A DNA stretch of 64,000 bases from DATFXM01 sp035315885 (GTDB lineage: Bacteria; Acidobacteriota; Blastocatellia; UBA7656), in assembly GCA_035315885.1 (NCBI GenBank), contig DATFXM010000065.1:16366-80365 (forward strand), read 5' to 3'. Position 1 is the first letter of the stretch, and each line of letters starts with the position of its first letter. Below, one piece after another: positions 1-8,403 of the stretch. The position numbers and the translations under genes are program-made. Below the pieces are notes generated by a model. It did no database searches, had not been told where the DNA came from, and saw nothing but the letters and a program-made list of their open reading frames with translations.

Positions 1-2
1 TG

Positions 3-275
3 TGCGGCCACGTCGATATGGATGAGCAAGGGGCGGGCGGAGACTGGCGGGCGTTTTATCCGGGCGGCGCTTCAAACGCTAAGGCAACCGACAGCCATCT
101 GTCCGAGCAGATGAAAATGTGGGCGATCGCCGGGCACGCGTGCGGTAGTGAATTCAAGCTCGACGCTTTTCTTCGCTCGCATCCGGAGTACGAATGGCAG
201 CGAACTATTGCCGGCGACATGCCCAGCGGTCCTTGGACACTGTTTTCGATAACTAATGTAGCCACGCGCCGGTAA
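3..275 (+). CDS. C-terminal part of an unknown protein (5' end outside window)
   Basis: The frame is open from the first bases of the window to a TAA at 273-275, so this is probably the tail of a gene that begins upstream. An internal ATG at 18 could also start an 85-residue protein, but it has no clear ribosome binding site. The tail is hydrophilic, with several His and Trp residues and no membrane segment or motif I recognise. A G+A-rich short-period repeat starts directly after the stop codon, the same arrangement seen behind many certain genes here, which slightly supports this being a real 3' end. Function unknown. Confidence 0.4.
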   Translation, partial: CGHVDMDEQGAGGDWRAFYPGGASNAKATDSHLSEQMKMWAIAGHACGSEFKLDAFLRSHPEYEWQRTIAGDMPSGPWTLFSITNVATRR

Positions 276-471
276 GAGGCGGAAGGGCGAAGGGAAGACG
301 CCGAGACGACGCGGAGAGGAGAGGCGCGGAGACGGGGAACAGGGACGCGGAGAAAGGGACGTCGGAGTTCTCTGTCGCCCCATCGCGCCTTCGACCATTC
401 GGCCCTTCTTTTCTCTCCGCGTCCCCGTTTCCCGTCTCCGTGTCTCTCCTCTCCGCGTCGTCTTGCTTGCC
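276..471. repeat. G+A-rich / C+T-rich imperfect inverted repeat
   Basis: The left arm (about 280-361) is built of purine-rich units such as GGGCGAAGG and GACGCGGAGA. The right arm (about 399-468) is the pyrimidine-rich inverse (CTCCGCGTC, CGTCTCCGTG). The two arms could fold into a long imperfect hairpin between the stop codons of two converging genes. Related elements lie at about 885-985, 12455-12645, 13850-13985 and 24600-24780. Confidence 0.75.
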
Positions 472-675
472 CTATCCTATCGGCAGTATCACTTGTGGCT
501 TGTTGATGTTTATATCGATCTCGTGTTTCGAAGGACCAAACATCCGGCTGAATGCGCCGGTGAAGTAGAGCACGAACAGTAGCACAATCAGAAACAGTAC
601 TGCTGCCAGGGCGACGGTTGCCCCGCTTCCGCCGCCGTCCGAGTGAAAATGTTCTTCGATGATTCTATCCGGCAT
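472..675 (-). CDS. Small single-pass membrane protein
   Basis: A 67-residue protein: a short charged N terminus with His residues, a Gly/Ser-rich stretch (residues 14-18), one strongly hydrophobic membrane segment (about 20-41), then a polar tail ending in alternating Asp/Ile/Asn and a short hydrophobic strand. The start is well supported by AGGAGG about 7 bases before the ATG. Such short proteins with a glycine stretch, one helix and a basic/acidic tail are common in bacteria, but I know of no assigned function. It converges on the partial gene at the window edge, with the inverted repeat between them. Orientation of the tail cannot be settled from sequence. Confidence 0.7.
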   Translation of the reverse strand: MPDRIIEEHFHSDGGGSGATVALAAVLFLIVLLFVLYFTGAFSRMFGPSKHEIDININKPQVILPIG

Positions 676-1027
676 TAGTTAACCTCCTGTTCCTATGAAC
701 ACTCGCGGGTTCCGCAAAACTCCAAACCTTCGTTCATCCGAACCTAAAATAAATTGGGCAAGCAGCATGCCGCGGTAAATCGCATTACTTCGCTGCGGAT
801 GCCAATCGATACGAAACGTCCACGCCGACGCCGTACGCCTGTTTTCCTTATTCGTGTATTGCCCAAGAACACTCCCCCTGAGCCTTCGCGTCGCCCCTTC
901 TCTCCGCGTGCCTCCTCACACGTCTCTGCGTCTCAGGGTCGCCCCACCTCCCCCTTCGCCATCAACTCCCCATCCCTCGCGCCTTATAGTAGGATTACCA
1001 ATTCATCAAACAGAATCGGAGTGAGCC
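676..1027. other. Divergent intergenic region with pyrimidine-rich repeat arm
   Basis: Separates the small membrane protein (minus) from asnS (plus), so it should hold promoters for both, but no convincing -35/-10 pair was found. About 885-985 is a C+T-rich tract (CCCCTTCTCTCCGCG and similar) matching one arm of the G+A/C+T inverted-repeat family. No gene is supported here. Confidence 0.6.
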
Positions 1028-2341
1028 ATGACCCAAACCTACATACGCGATGTGTCTAAGCACGTCGGCGAAGAAATCGCTATCAAAGGCTGGCTTTATA
1101 ACATTCGCTCGAGTGGCAAGCTGATCTTCCCTCAGATTCGAGACGGCTCGGGAGTCATTCAGGGCGTCGTCTTCAAGAAGAATGTGTCCGAAGAGGTCTG
1201 GGCGGACTTTGAACGATTGACCCAGGAGTCTTCGATCATCGTTCGAGGAAAGGCGCGCGCCGATGAACGTGCCCCAGGCGGATATGAGCTGGACGTCATT
1301 GGCCTGGAGATCGTGCAAATCGCCGAACCATTCCCGATCAGTCCCAAGGAGCACGGTCCAGAGTTCCTGCTGGATCATCGTCATCTCTGGCTCAGATCAC
1401 GGCGACAGCACGCGATCCTGTCCGTAAGAGCAGAAGTCATTCGTGCGGTGCGCGACTACTTTGATTCAAACGGCTTCCTGCTTATGGATACTCCGGTCTT
1501 CACACCTGCGGCATGCGAGGGTACGACGACACTCTTTGAAGTGGACTACTTCGATGACAACAAGGCCTACCTGACGCAGTCCGGACAGCTTTACAACGAG
1601 GCGACCGCCGCCGCCTTCGGTAAGGTCTATTGTTTCGGACCGACCTTCAGAGCCGAGAAGTCAAAGACTCGCCGCCATCTGACCGAGTTCTGGATGGTGG
1701 AACCCGAGGTAGCCTACGCTGACCTCGACGACACGATGCATCTGGCAGAAGAGTTCATCACGTTCATAGTGCATCGGGTATTGGAGAATCGACGACAGGA
1801 ACTCGCGGAGCTCGAACGGGACGTTTCGAAACTGGAAAAGATCGATGTACCTTTTCCGCGATTGCAATACGACGATGCGGTGACAATGCTCCAGGAAGGA
1901 CACGCAAAGGGCGAGCTCGAGAACCGGTTCGAGTGGGGCGGAGATTTTGGTGCACCGGACGAGAGTTATCTGTCGAATCATTTTGACAGGCCGGTGATGG
2001 TTCATCGTTATCCGGCCGCGGTGAAAGCGTTCTACATGAAACCTGATCCTGAGCGACCGGATTTGGCGCTTTGCGTGGACGTGCTAGCGCCCGAGGGCTA
2101 CGGCGAAGTGATCGGGGGTGGCCAGCGAGCGGATGATCTCGACTACCTGTTGAAGCAGATCCATGCGCACGGGCTCCCGGAAGAGGCGTTCGATTGGTAT
2201 CTGGATTTGCGCAAATACGGGACGGTGCCGCACGGTGGCTTTGGGATGGGAATTGAACGCTGCACCGCTTGGCTGTGCGGCATCGAGCATATAAGAGAGA
2301 CAATTCCATTCCCGAGGATGTTGTACAGGCTCAAGCCGTGA
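1028..2341 (+). CDS. asnS: Asparaginyl-tRNA synthetase
   Basis: Class IIb aminoacyl-tRNA synthetase charging tRNA-Asn with asparagine in the cytoplasm; 437 residues, in the compact range for bacterial AsnRS. An N-terminal OB-fold anticodon-binding domain (about 1-105, with FPQIRDGSG) is followed by the catalytic domain. Class II motif 2 is visible as FRAEKSKTRRHLTEFWMVEPE-like sequence near residue 207, and motif 3 as GGFGMGIERC near 400. TEFWMVEPE is typical of AsnRS and not AspRS. The ATG is preceded by GGAG at 1018-1021. A heptad repeat starts 6 bases after the stop codon. Confidence 0.96.
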   Translation: MTQTYIRDVSKHVGEEIAIKGWLYNIRSSGKLIFPQIRDGSGVIQGVVFKKNVSEEVWADFERLTQESSIIVRGKARADERAPGGYELDVIGLEIVQIAEPFPISPKEHGPEFLLDHRHLWLRSRRQHAILSVRAEVIRAVRDYFDSNGFLLMDTPVFTPAACEGTTTLFEVDYFDDNKAYLTQSGQLYNEATAAAFGKVYCFGPTFRAEKSKTRRHLTEFWMVEPEVAYADLDDTMHLAEEFITFIVHRVLENRRQELAELERDVSKLEKIDVPFPRLQYDDAVTMLQEGHAKGELENRFEWGGDFGAPDESYLSNHFDRPVMVHRYPAAVKAFYMKPDPERPDLALCVDVLAPEGYGEVIGGGQRADDLDYLLKQIHAHGLPEEAFDWYLDLRKYGTVPHGGFGMGIERCTAWLCGIEHIRETIPFPRMLYRLKP

Positions 2342-2345
2342 CGGG

Positions 2346-2375
2346 CAGTGCTGAGTGCTGAGCGCTGAGTGCGGA
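2346..2375 (+). repeat. Heptad repeat GTGCTGA behind asnS
   Basis: Four consecutive 7-base units of the form GTGCTGA / GCGCTGA, beginning about 6 bases after the asnS stop codon. Same family and same orientation relative to the upstream gene as the arrays at 2970, 21390, 26709, 47947, 48176, 55353 and 61900. Confidence 0.85.
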
Positions 2376-2442
2376 TGTTAGCGGATTGTCCAGGTTTCGC
2401 GAAGCGGCGGCTCTGTACGAATGGCCGGTTCAGTGAGAGGCG

Positions 2443-2973
2443 ATGACGAAAAGAATTACAGTTTTTGGCGGTTCTCGTTGCGGGCCGGAAGCCCACGAAT
2501 ACCAGGAGGCGTTGAAACTCGGCCGGCTGCTGGTGGAAGCGGGTTTCGACGTGTGCTCCGGCGGCTACGCCGGAGTAATGGAGGCGATCAGTCGCGGCGC
2601 TCACGAAGCCGGGGGGCACGTGATCGGCGTGACGATGAATCAGTTCAAGGCCTCACCTAATCCATATCTGAAAAAGATCGAACCGAGCGCGGATTTCTAT
2701 GCGCGGCTGCAGACTCTAATCCGTGAGTCCTCGGGTTACGTTGCGCTACGCGGGGGGATGGGTACGGTGACTGAGATTTCACTGGTATGGAACAAACTGG
2801 TGATGAACGTGTTGCCCGCCCGGCCGCTGATTCTGCTTGGAGACTGTTGGCCGCGTGCGATTAGAAGTCTCCGGGAGCATTTGGTTATATCCGACAGCGA
2901 CATGACTCACCTGGATTTCGTGAACACCGCCGAACAAGCCGTTGAAATCCTGCGATCCACTCTGAAATTCTGA
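2443..2973 (+). CDS. LOG-family / TIGR00725-type nucleotide-binding protein
   Basis: A 176-residue Rossmann-type protein of the LOG (lysine decarboxylase-like) superfamily. Visible hallmarks are VFGGSRCG near the N terminus, CSGGYAGVMEAISRGA (residues 39-54), and RGGMGTVTE (near 103-111), which corresponds to the family PGGxGTxxE signature with Arg in place of Pro. Members of the family are phosphoribohydrolases acting on cytokinin nucleotides or related nucleoside monophosphates; many bacterial members are uncharacterised, so the substrate here is not assigned. The start has GAGAGG a few bases upstream. The TGA stop falls inside a TTCTGAG heptad. Confidence 0.85.
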   Translation: MTKRITVFGGSRCGPEAHEYQEALKLGRLLVEAGFDVCSGGYAGVMEAISRGAHEAGGHVIGVTMNQFKASPNPYLKKIEPSADFYARLQTLIRESSGYVALRGGMGTVTEISLVWNKLVMNVLPARPLILLGDCWPRAIRSLREHLVISDSDMTHLDFVNTAEQAVEILRSTLKF

Positions 2974-3320
2974 GTTCTGAGTGCCAACCCGAAGGGGTTG
3001 CGTCGTCCAGCCCAGGGTTGCCGTCCCCGACTACCCTGGGAAAGCCGCAGAAAAGATCGCAACCCTGTAGGGTTGCGACATCGATTCGAACGAGCATAGT
3101 CCGATAGCAATTCGGGGCCGCAACCCCTTCAGGGTTGCGAACGATTTACCTGGTCGCACCCAGGGTAACCGCGGACGGCAACCCTGGGCTGGACGACGCA
3201 ACCCCTTCGGGGTTGGCACTCAGCACTCAGCACCAGAACTCGAAACGCAGAACTCAGGACTCAGGACTCAGAACTCGAAACGCAGAACTCAGGACTCAGG
3301 ACTCAGAACTCGGAACTTAG
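2970..3320. repeat. Composite inverted repeat: heptads enclosing CAACCCC/GGGGTTG palindromes
   Basis: Left arm (2970-3050): two TTCTGAG heptads, then GAGTGCCAACCC, GAAGGGGTTGCGTCGTCC, AGCCCAGGGTTGCCGTCC and CTACCCTGGG. The right arm (about 3165-3235) is its inverse and ends GGGTTGGCACTC followed by ACTCAGC heptads. A further small palindrome lies inside (GCAACCCTGTAGGGTTGC at 3059-3076). Beyond the right arm, 3232-3320 is a run of ACTCAGA/ACTCAGG heptads with a duplicated 43-base block. The inner sequence is the same unit that is tandemly arrayed at 63516-64000. No coding potential that I trust. Confidence 0.85.
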
Positions 3321-3390
3321 CTTCCCCTCGCGCAGCACTGCCTTGCAACCCCCGCGAAGCCGATGGGAGAATTCAAACCTCGGAGGAGCC

Positions 3391-4302
3391 ATGAGTAAGC
3401 GCGTGAAGATCATCGGCGTGCCGATGGACCTGGGAGCTGGTCGTCGAGGCGTGGATATGGGACCGTCTGCTATCCGGATCGCCGGCTTGAACAGCTCAAT
3501 TTCACTCCTGGGATACGAAGTCACCGACGCCGGCAATGTGCACGTCCATCCGCCCGAGGCCATCGCCGAGTTGAATCCCCGGGCAAGGTACTTGCCGCAA
3601 ATCGCCTCAGCATCCGAAGAGCTCGCAGCGCTGGTCGAAGCTGGTCTCGACAATGGTGAGTTGCCCGTGGTGCTCGGAGGCGATCATTCAATAGCAATCG
3701 GGTCGGCCGCGGGCGTTGCTTCGTTCTACAGAAAACGAAAACAACACATCGGCATCGTCTGGCTGGATGCTCACGCGGATTCGAACACCCCGGAAACCAC
3801 GCCCTCGGGCAACATTCACGGTATGCCTCTGGCGGCGTTGCTTGGTTACGGCTTGAAAGAGCTCACTCACGTCGCCGGATTTGCCCCAAAGGTCCTCCCG
3901 GAGAACACGGCGGTGATCGGCGCCAGAAGCGTCGATCCCGGCGAGCGCGAGTTATTGCGGTCCCTCGGAGTTCGGGTATTTACGATGAGCGAACTGGATG
4001 AGCGCGGGATGGGTGAGGTCATAGCTGAGGCAATCGAAGTAGCCAGTCTGAACACGATAGGCTTTCAGGTGACAATGGACATGGATTTCATCGATCCGTT
4101 TTACGCACCTGGCGTCGGCACTCCCGAGCGCGGTGGCGCGACCTATCGCGAGGGTCATCTGGCGATGGAGAAACTCTCGGAGTCGGGAAGAGTACTAGCG
4201 GTCGAGCTGACCGAAGTGAATCCTGTCTACGACACAGCCAACCAAACCGCGCAACTCGCCGTCGAAATGATTCTTTCAGCACTGGGCAAGAAGATTTTCT
4301 AG
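3391..4302 (+). CDS. rocF: Arginase
   Basis: Binuclear Mn enzyme hydrolysing L-arginine to ornithine and urea; 303 residues, normal length. Metal ligands are visible in order: GGDHS (His99), DAHAD (Asp126, His128, Asp130) and DMDFIDP (Asp230, Asp232), with APGVGTPERGG following as in true arginases. The start at ATG 3391 is chosen because GGAGGAG lies just before it; an ATG at 3343 in the same frame has no such site. The agmatinase alternative is less likely given the GVGTP/GGATYREG region. A nested hairpin follows before the ddl gene. Confidence 0.93.
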   Translation: MSKRVKIIGVPMDLGAGRRGVDMGPSAIRIAGLNSSISLLGYEVTDAGNVHVHPPEAIAELNPRARYLPQIASASEELAALVEAGLDNGELPVVLGGDHSIAIGSAAGVASFYRKRKQHIGIVWLDAHADSNTPETTPSGNIHGMPLAALLGYGLKELTHVAGFAPKVLPENTAVIGARSVDPGERELLRSLGVRVFTMSELDERGMGEVIAEAIEVASLNTIGFQVTMDMDFIDPFYAPGVGTPERGGATYREGHLAMEKLSESGRVLAVELTEVNPVYDTANQTAQLAVEMILSALGKKIF

Positions 4303-4334
4303 TCTCGAGTTTTGGCGTTTCGGTTTGACCGGTA

Positions 4335-4383
4335 CAGCTCACCCGGGCAAACGGTTGAAGCCCCTTAGCAACCGGATGGGCTG
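4335..4383 (+). promoter_or_regulatory. Nested hairpin between arginase and ddl
   Basis: An inner stem CGGTTG (4352-4357) pairs with CAACCG (4369-4374). An outer stem CAGCTCACC (4335-4343) pairs with GATGGGCTG (4375-4383), allowing one mismatch and a G-T pair. The element sits 68 bases before the ddl start and has no U-run, so it looks more like a structured leader or RNA processing site than an intrinsic terminator. Function not known. Confidence 0.4.
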
Positions 4384-4450
4384 TCCTCCCCAAATCGATC
4401 GAGTCCCAACGCCAAACCCTGGACTCTAAACCTTATCAAGGGGTTCAACT

Positions 4451-5569
4451 TTGAAGAGCAAGCTGCGAATTGGCGTTATTTTCGGGGGCAGGTCCGGCGA
4501 ACATGAGGTCTCACTCAGATCTGCCGAATCAATAATAAACGCGCTGGATAAATCCAAATACGACGTGGTACCGATTGGCATATCCAAGGCGGGCCGATGG
4601 CTGGTCTCGACCGACGCCACCAGGATGCTGCCGCAGGCGGTCATGGAGGCCACCCAAACTCACAAACACGTTGCTATTATCGGCGACCCTACGCAAAAGG
4701 GGCTTCTAAGGCTGGACGAATCAGCTCGCGGCCTCGCCTCTGAAAAGCTGGATGTAGTTTTCCCGGTGCTTCACGGCACGTATGGCGAGGATGGGACGAT
4801 TCAGGGATTGCTTGAGATGGCGGGTGTCGCCTACGTCGGATGCGGTGTCCTGGCTTCGGCGACCGGTATGGACAAGGTGCTGATGAAGCATCTGTTTCAA
4901 AAAGCCGGGCTGACGATAGCCCCCTTTGAATGGTTTCTAAGAGCCCAGTGGGAGGCGGATGCGGACCAGATCATCAGCCGGATTAAGCGGACGCTGGGGT
5001 TCCCCTGCTTTGTCAAGCCGGCCAATCTTGGTTCTTCGGTGGGCGTATCAAAAGCCAACAATGAGCCAGAGTTTCGCGAGGCAGTGGAGAAGGCGGCCAA
5101 CTACGACCGCAAGGTCGTGGTCGAACGCGCGGTGGTTGGACGCGAAATAGAAGTAGCAGTGCTCGGCAACGACGCGCCGATAGCGAGCCTGCCGGGCGAG
5201 ATAATTCTGGGCCATGAGTTCTACGACTACGAAGACAAATACATAGACAATGCCTCGCGCACCGAGGTTCCCGCGAAGCTGCCGCCGCAGACAATTGAAC
5301 AGCTCCAGCGCGATGCGATCGCAGCGTTCCAGTCAATCGACGGCTCCGGCCTTGCGCGAGTCGATTTCTTTGTCGAGGCCGGGACAGGCACGGTGATAAT
5401 AAACGAGATCAACACGATGCCCGGATTCACCTCGATCAGCATGTACCCCAAAATGTGGGCCGCCAGCGGCATCAGCTATCCCGAACTAATAGATCGGCTG
5501 GTCGGGTTGGCGCTCGAACGTCACGAGGATCGCTCCCGAAACGTCACCAGCTACGAACCGCACAAATAA
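4451..5569 (+). CDS. ddl: D-alanine--D-alanine ligase
   Basis: ATP-grasp ligase joining two D-alanines for peptidoglycan precursors; cytoplasmic, 372 residues. The N-terminal domain begins with VIFGGRSGEHEVSLRSA, the classic Ddl signature. VFPVLHGTYGEDGTIQG and VGCGVLASATGMDKVLMK follow. Mg/ATP ligands are in RVDFFV and INEINTMPGFTSISMYPKMW near the C terminus. The start is a TTG at 4451, supported by AAGGGG at 4438-4443 and by the family N terminus; no in-frame ATG precedes the conserved motif. The length and insert after the first domain resemble the DdlA-type group. Confidence 0.95.
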   Translation: MKSKLRIGVIFGGRSGEHEVSLRSAESIINALDKSKYDVVPIGISKAGRWLVSTDATRMLPQAVMEATQTHKHVAIIGDPTQKGLLRLDESARGLASEKLDVVFPVLHGTYGEDGTIQGLLEMAGVAYVGCGVLASATGMDKVLMKHLFQKAGLTIAPFEWFLRAQWEADADQIISRIKRTLGFPCFVKPANLGSSVGVSKANNEPEFREAVEKAANYDRKVVVERAVVGREIEVAVLGNDAPIASLPGEIILGHEFYDYEDKYIDNASRTEVPAKLPPQTIEQLQRDAIAAFQSIDGSGLARVDFFVEAGTGTVIINEINTMPGFTSISMYPKMWAASGISYPELIDRLVGLALERHEDRSRNVTSYEPHK

Positions 5570-5801
5570 CCTCTCAACAAACCGGTGCGCATCGGAGTAG
5601 TACCATGTGCACTGCTGCGACATTTCTTTCTTTGCCAGTTTCAATTAAAGCGTTAGCATTGGAGCCGATGTCGCGCCTGCGTTTTTTTCAGTCCGTGAGA
5701 CGGAACACCAGTTATGGTTCGAACGTCAAAAAGTCGTGAACATAGACAAACTTTTGAGGGTCGGTGGCGTTTAAGGGGTGACGCTCGGAGGTGACGGACC
5801 G

Positions 5802-7109
5802 ATGACGACCAGGCGGCGGCGAAAGCCAGTACTGTTTTGGACTGCCTTCGGCGTTTTTCTGGTCGCGCTTGCAACGGTCGGGTTCTGGTGGAGGACCAGC
5901 AGCAATGGGGCCACCGGCTCTGCGCAGCGCCGCGGTGAACACGCCGAGTCTTCCGATTCTACAGCAGTCGTCGCGCGCGGAGAACTGAAGCGAGTTTTGC
6001 TGCTGGACGGAGACCTCAGAGCCGTAAGCTCGCGCGCGATATTTGCATCGACTTCCGAGGAAGCCAAAATCGTTTATCTGCCTCCCGAAGGCTCGACGGT
6101 GAAGGCCGGCGACCGCCTGGTCGAGCTCGACAGCGGAACAATTCTTGGAAAGATTAAAGACGCCGAAGAGAAGATCGTTGCCGCCGATAACGAGATAGTC
6201 AAAACCCGCTCAACTGATGAGTCTGCGCTCCGCGACCTCGAAGTTGAATTGAGCAAGCTGTGGCTCGCCTTTGAGCAAGCCAAGGTCAACGCTCGAGCGC
6301 CCGCCCAGGTACTCTCTCGCCGCGAATATCAGGACTATCAGCTCGCGCTTGAAAAAGCCCGCACCGAATACGACACGCAGGTCGCGAAGATCCAACAAAA
6401 GAAAAAAGAGCAAGAGGCCGAGCTTCAGGTCAAGACGATTCAGCTCGAGAAGCTGAGAGCCCAGTTGGAACAGCAAAAGGCGAATCTTGAAGGTATGACT
6501 ATTCGCGCTCCGGCCGACGGGATGGTGATCTATAGCGACCACTGGTTCGAGCGTAGAAAGATCCAGGTTGGAGATGTCGTGTGGGGCGGATTCCCGATTC
6601 TGAGGCTGCCCGACTTGCGAGCGATGGAAGCGATTGCACAGGTCAACGAAGTCGACGGGCCGAAGCTCTCGGTTGGTCAGCGCGCAACGGTGACGCTCGA
6701 CAGCTATCCCGATGTCGAGATCACCGGAACAGTGAAGGATATCGCGGAGACCGCGATCAAGGCTAGCTGGATGGCAAAAGCGAAGGTCTTTCGCGCCGTC
6801 ATTGCTCTCGATCGGACGGTGCCGGAGATTATGAAGCCGGGGATGTCGGCACAAATTTCGGTTGAGCTTCCCTCAACACCGGTCTCGCAATCTTCCGATG
6901 CAAGCGCGTCGTCAGCCAGGCAATCAGGCCTGGTGGTGCCGCGATCGTCAGTGCAGTGCGACAACAATGGGTGCTGGGTGATCCGAACGGAGAACGAGAC
7001 TCGCCGGCAAGTCGCGGTGACCATCGTGGCGTCCGACGCGGTAAGCTACGGCATTGCTGACAACGGCGCTTTGAAGTCCGGGGACCGGATACTTGTAAGA
7101 AACAATTAG
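5802..7109 (+). CDS. HlyD/MacA-type membrane fusion protein (first of three)
   Basis: Periplasmic adaptor protein, 435 residues. Basic N terminus (TTRRRRK), one membrane anchor (about 8-30), then the first half of a lipoyl/barrel-sandwich domain (EGSTVKAGDRLVELD), a long Glu/Lys/Gln-rich coiled-coil hairpin (about 110-220), the second lipoyl half (MTIRAPADGMVIY), and beta-barrel and membrane-proximal domains. ATG 5802 is preferred over a GTG at 5778 because GGAGG (5787-5791) is correctly placed. Adaptors of this family link an inner-membrane transporter to an outer-membrane channel. It is followed closely by two paralogues and a permease. Confidence 0.88.
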   Translation: MTTRRRRKPVLFWTAFGVFLVALATVGFWWRTSSNGATGSAQRRGEHAESSDSTAVVARGELKRVLLLDGDLRAVSSRAIFASTSEEAKIVYLPPEGSTVKAGDRLVELDSGTILGKIKDAEEKIVAADNEIVKTRSTDESALRDLEVELSKLWLAFEQAKVNARAPAQVLSRREYQDYQLALEKARTEYDTQVAKIQQKKKEQEAELQVKTIQLEKLRAQLEQQKANLEGMTIRAPADGMVIYSDHWFERRKIQVGDVVWGGFPILRLPDLRAMEAIAQVNEVDGPKLSVGQRATVTLDSYPDVEITGTVKDIAETAIKASWMAKAKVFRAVIALDRTVPEIMKPGMSAQISVELPSTPVSQSSDASASSARQSGLVVPRSSVQCDNNGCWVIRTENETRRQVAVTIVASDAVSYGIADNGALKSGDRILVRNN

Positions 7110-7143
7110 CCGATAGCGCTTGAAAGACGTTCGGCTGCTCAAC

Positions 7144-8394
7144 ATGAAAACGTCACGGACAATAAGACTAATCTCTTCGTCAGTGCTGTGCGCTTTAGTC
7201 GCAGCGGCAATCGTTCTGGTAGCGCGGTCATCGACGTTACGGGCGATTGTTCGCGGAAGCGAATCCGAGGTCGAAGAGGTTACAGTCGAAAAGCAATCCC
7301 TGCGCTTCTGGGTAACTGCGTCGGGCACCCTGCGTGCGACCTCAAGCAGAAGCTTCGCCGGCCCACCCTCGTTTGGAGACTACTGGCAGTTTCAAATCGT
7401 CAGCATGGCGCCCGAAGGTCAGGCTGTAAAGAACGGCGACCTGATAATCAAGTTCGACTCGCAGAAGGCCAACCAGGACCTGATGACCTTTCAGAACGAA
7501 CTGGATCAGGCTACCAAGGAGCTAGAACGAGCTAAGGTCCAGATCGACCTCGAAGAAAAAGAAATCGAAGGCAAGCTCTCAGAGGCAGAAAACCGCCGCG
7601 AAAAACTCAGGCTGAAACAGGGCATGAGTCCCACCGTGGAGAAGGCAACGAAGATCGAGCTCGATGCGCTGGAATACGAGCAGGCCAATCGCGAAGTGGC
7701 TCTGCTGAAGGAACGGCTCGAGTGGCATAAGAAGTCCAGCGAAGCAAACTACAGAGTCATCGAAAGCAAGAAGGTCAGAGCAGAGAACAAGCTGAAAGAG
7801 TTGCAGCGCGGAATCGACAACTTCAGCGCCAAGGCCGACCGCGACGGAGTGCTGATCTACAAGACCAGATGGAACGGCGAGCGGTTTCAGGTAGGTGAAA
7901 GCGTCTGGTCGGGTCAGCCCATCGCCGAAATACCCGATTTGAACACCATCGTGGCCGAAGCCCTGGTGCCCGAAGTCGATATAGGCAAGGTGAAGATCGA
8001 CCAGCGTGCCGAAGTCTCGATCGATGCTTTTCCGGGCAAGACTTATGAGGGAACAGTGAAGAACATCGGGACGCTGGTGCGGCCAAAATCGTGGGACATA
8101 CCAAACAAAGTTCTGGAGGTTCGAATTGCGCTTGATCACCTCGACACTTCGGTGATGCGACCCGCGATGAGCATCAACGTCAAGATCGAGACCGATCGCG
8201 CAGAAGATCAGATCGCGGTGCCGCTTCGCTCCGTAGTCACTACGTCGGACGGCTCCTTTGTAAAGACAAAGAGCCAGAACGGCTGGATACCGCGGGCCGT
8301 AAAACTTGGACGGTCAAACGGACGCGACGTCGCCATTGTCGAAGGACTGAGTGCCGGTGAACGCATCGCCGCGGATTACACAAAGGCACATTGA
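7144..8394 (+). CDS. HlyD/MacA-type membrane fusion protein (second of three)
   Basis: Same architecture as its neighbours: N-terminal membrane anchor (MKTSRTIRLISSSVLCALV onward), split lipoyl domain, a coiled-coil hairpin rich in Glu/Lys (about 90-220), then ADRDGVLIYKTRWNGERFQVGESVW and a beta-barrel. 416 residues from ATG 7144; an upstream TTG at 7120 is possible, and neither has a strong ribosome binding site. It lies 34 bases after the first adaptor gene and 9 bases before the third, so the three are very likely co-transcribed. Sequences differ enough that this is an old duplication. Confidence 0.85.
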   Translation: MKTSRTIRLISSSVLCALVAAAIVLVARSSTLRAIVRGSESEVEEVTVEKQSLRFWVTASGTLRATSSRSFAGPPSFGDYWQFQIVSMAPEGQAVKNGDLIIKFDSQKANQDLMTFQNELDQATKELERAKVQIDLEEKEIEGKLSEAENRREKLRLKQGMSPTVEKATKIELDALEYEQANREVALLKERLEWHKKSSEANYRVIESKKVRAENKLKELQRGIDNFSAKADRDGVLIYKTRWNGERFQVGESVWSGQPIAEIPDLNTIVAEALVPEVDIGKVKIDQRAEVSIDAFPGKTYEGTVKNIGTLVRPKSWDIPNKVLEVRIALDHLDTSVMRPAMSINVKIETDRAEDQIAVPLRSVVTTSDGSFVKTKSQNGWIPRAVKLGRSNGRDVAIVEGLSAGERIAADYTKAH

Positions 8395-8403
8395 AGCGAA
8401 CCA

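Noticed and set aside
4335..4400. SAM-I riboswitch (GAAGCC...GCAACC resemblance)
   Set aside because: The conserved AGAG/GGTGGAGGGA segments and overall junction are absent, and the downstream gene is ddl.
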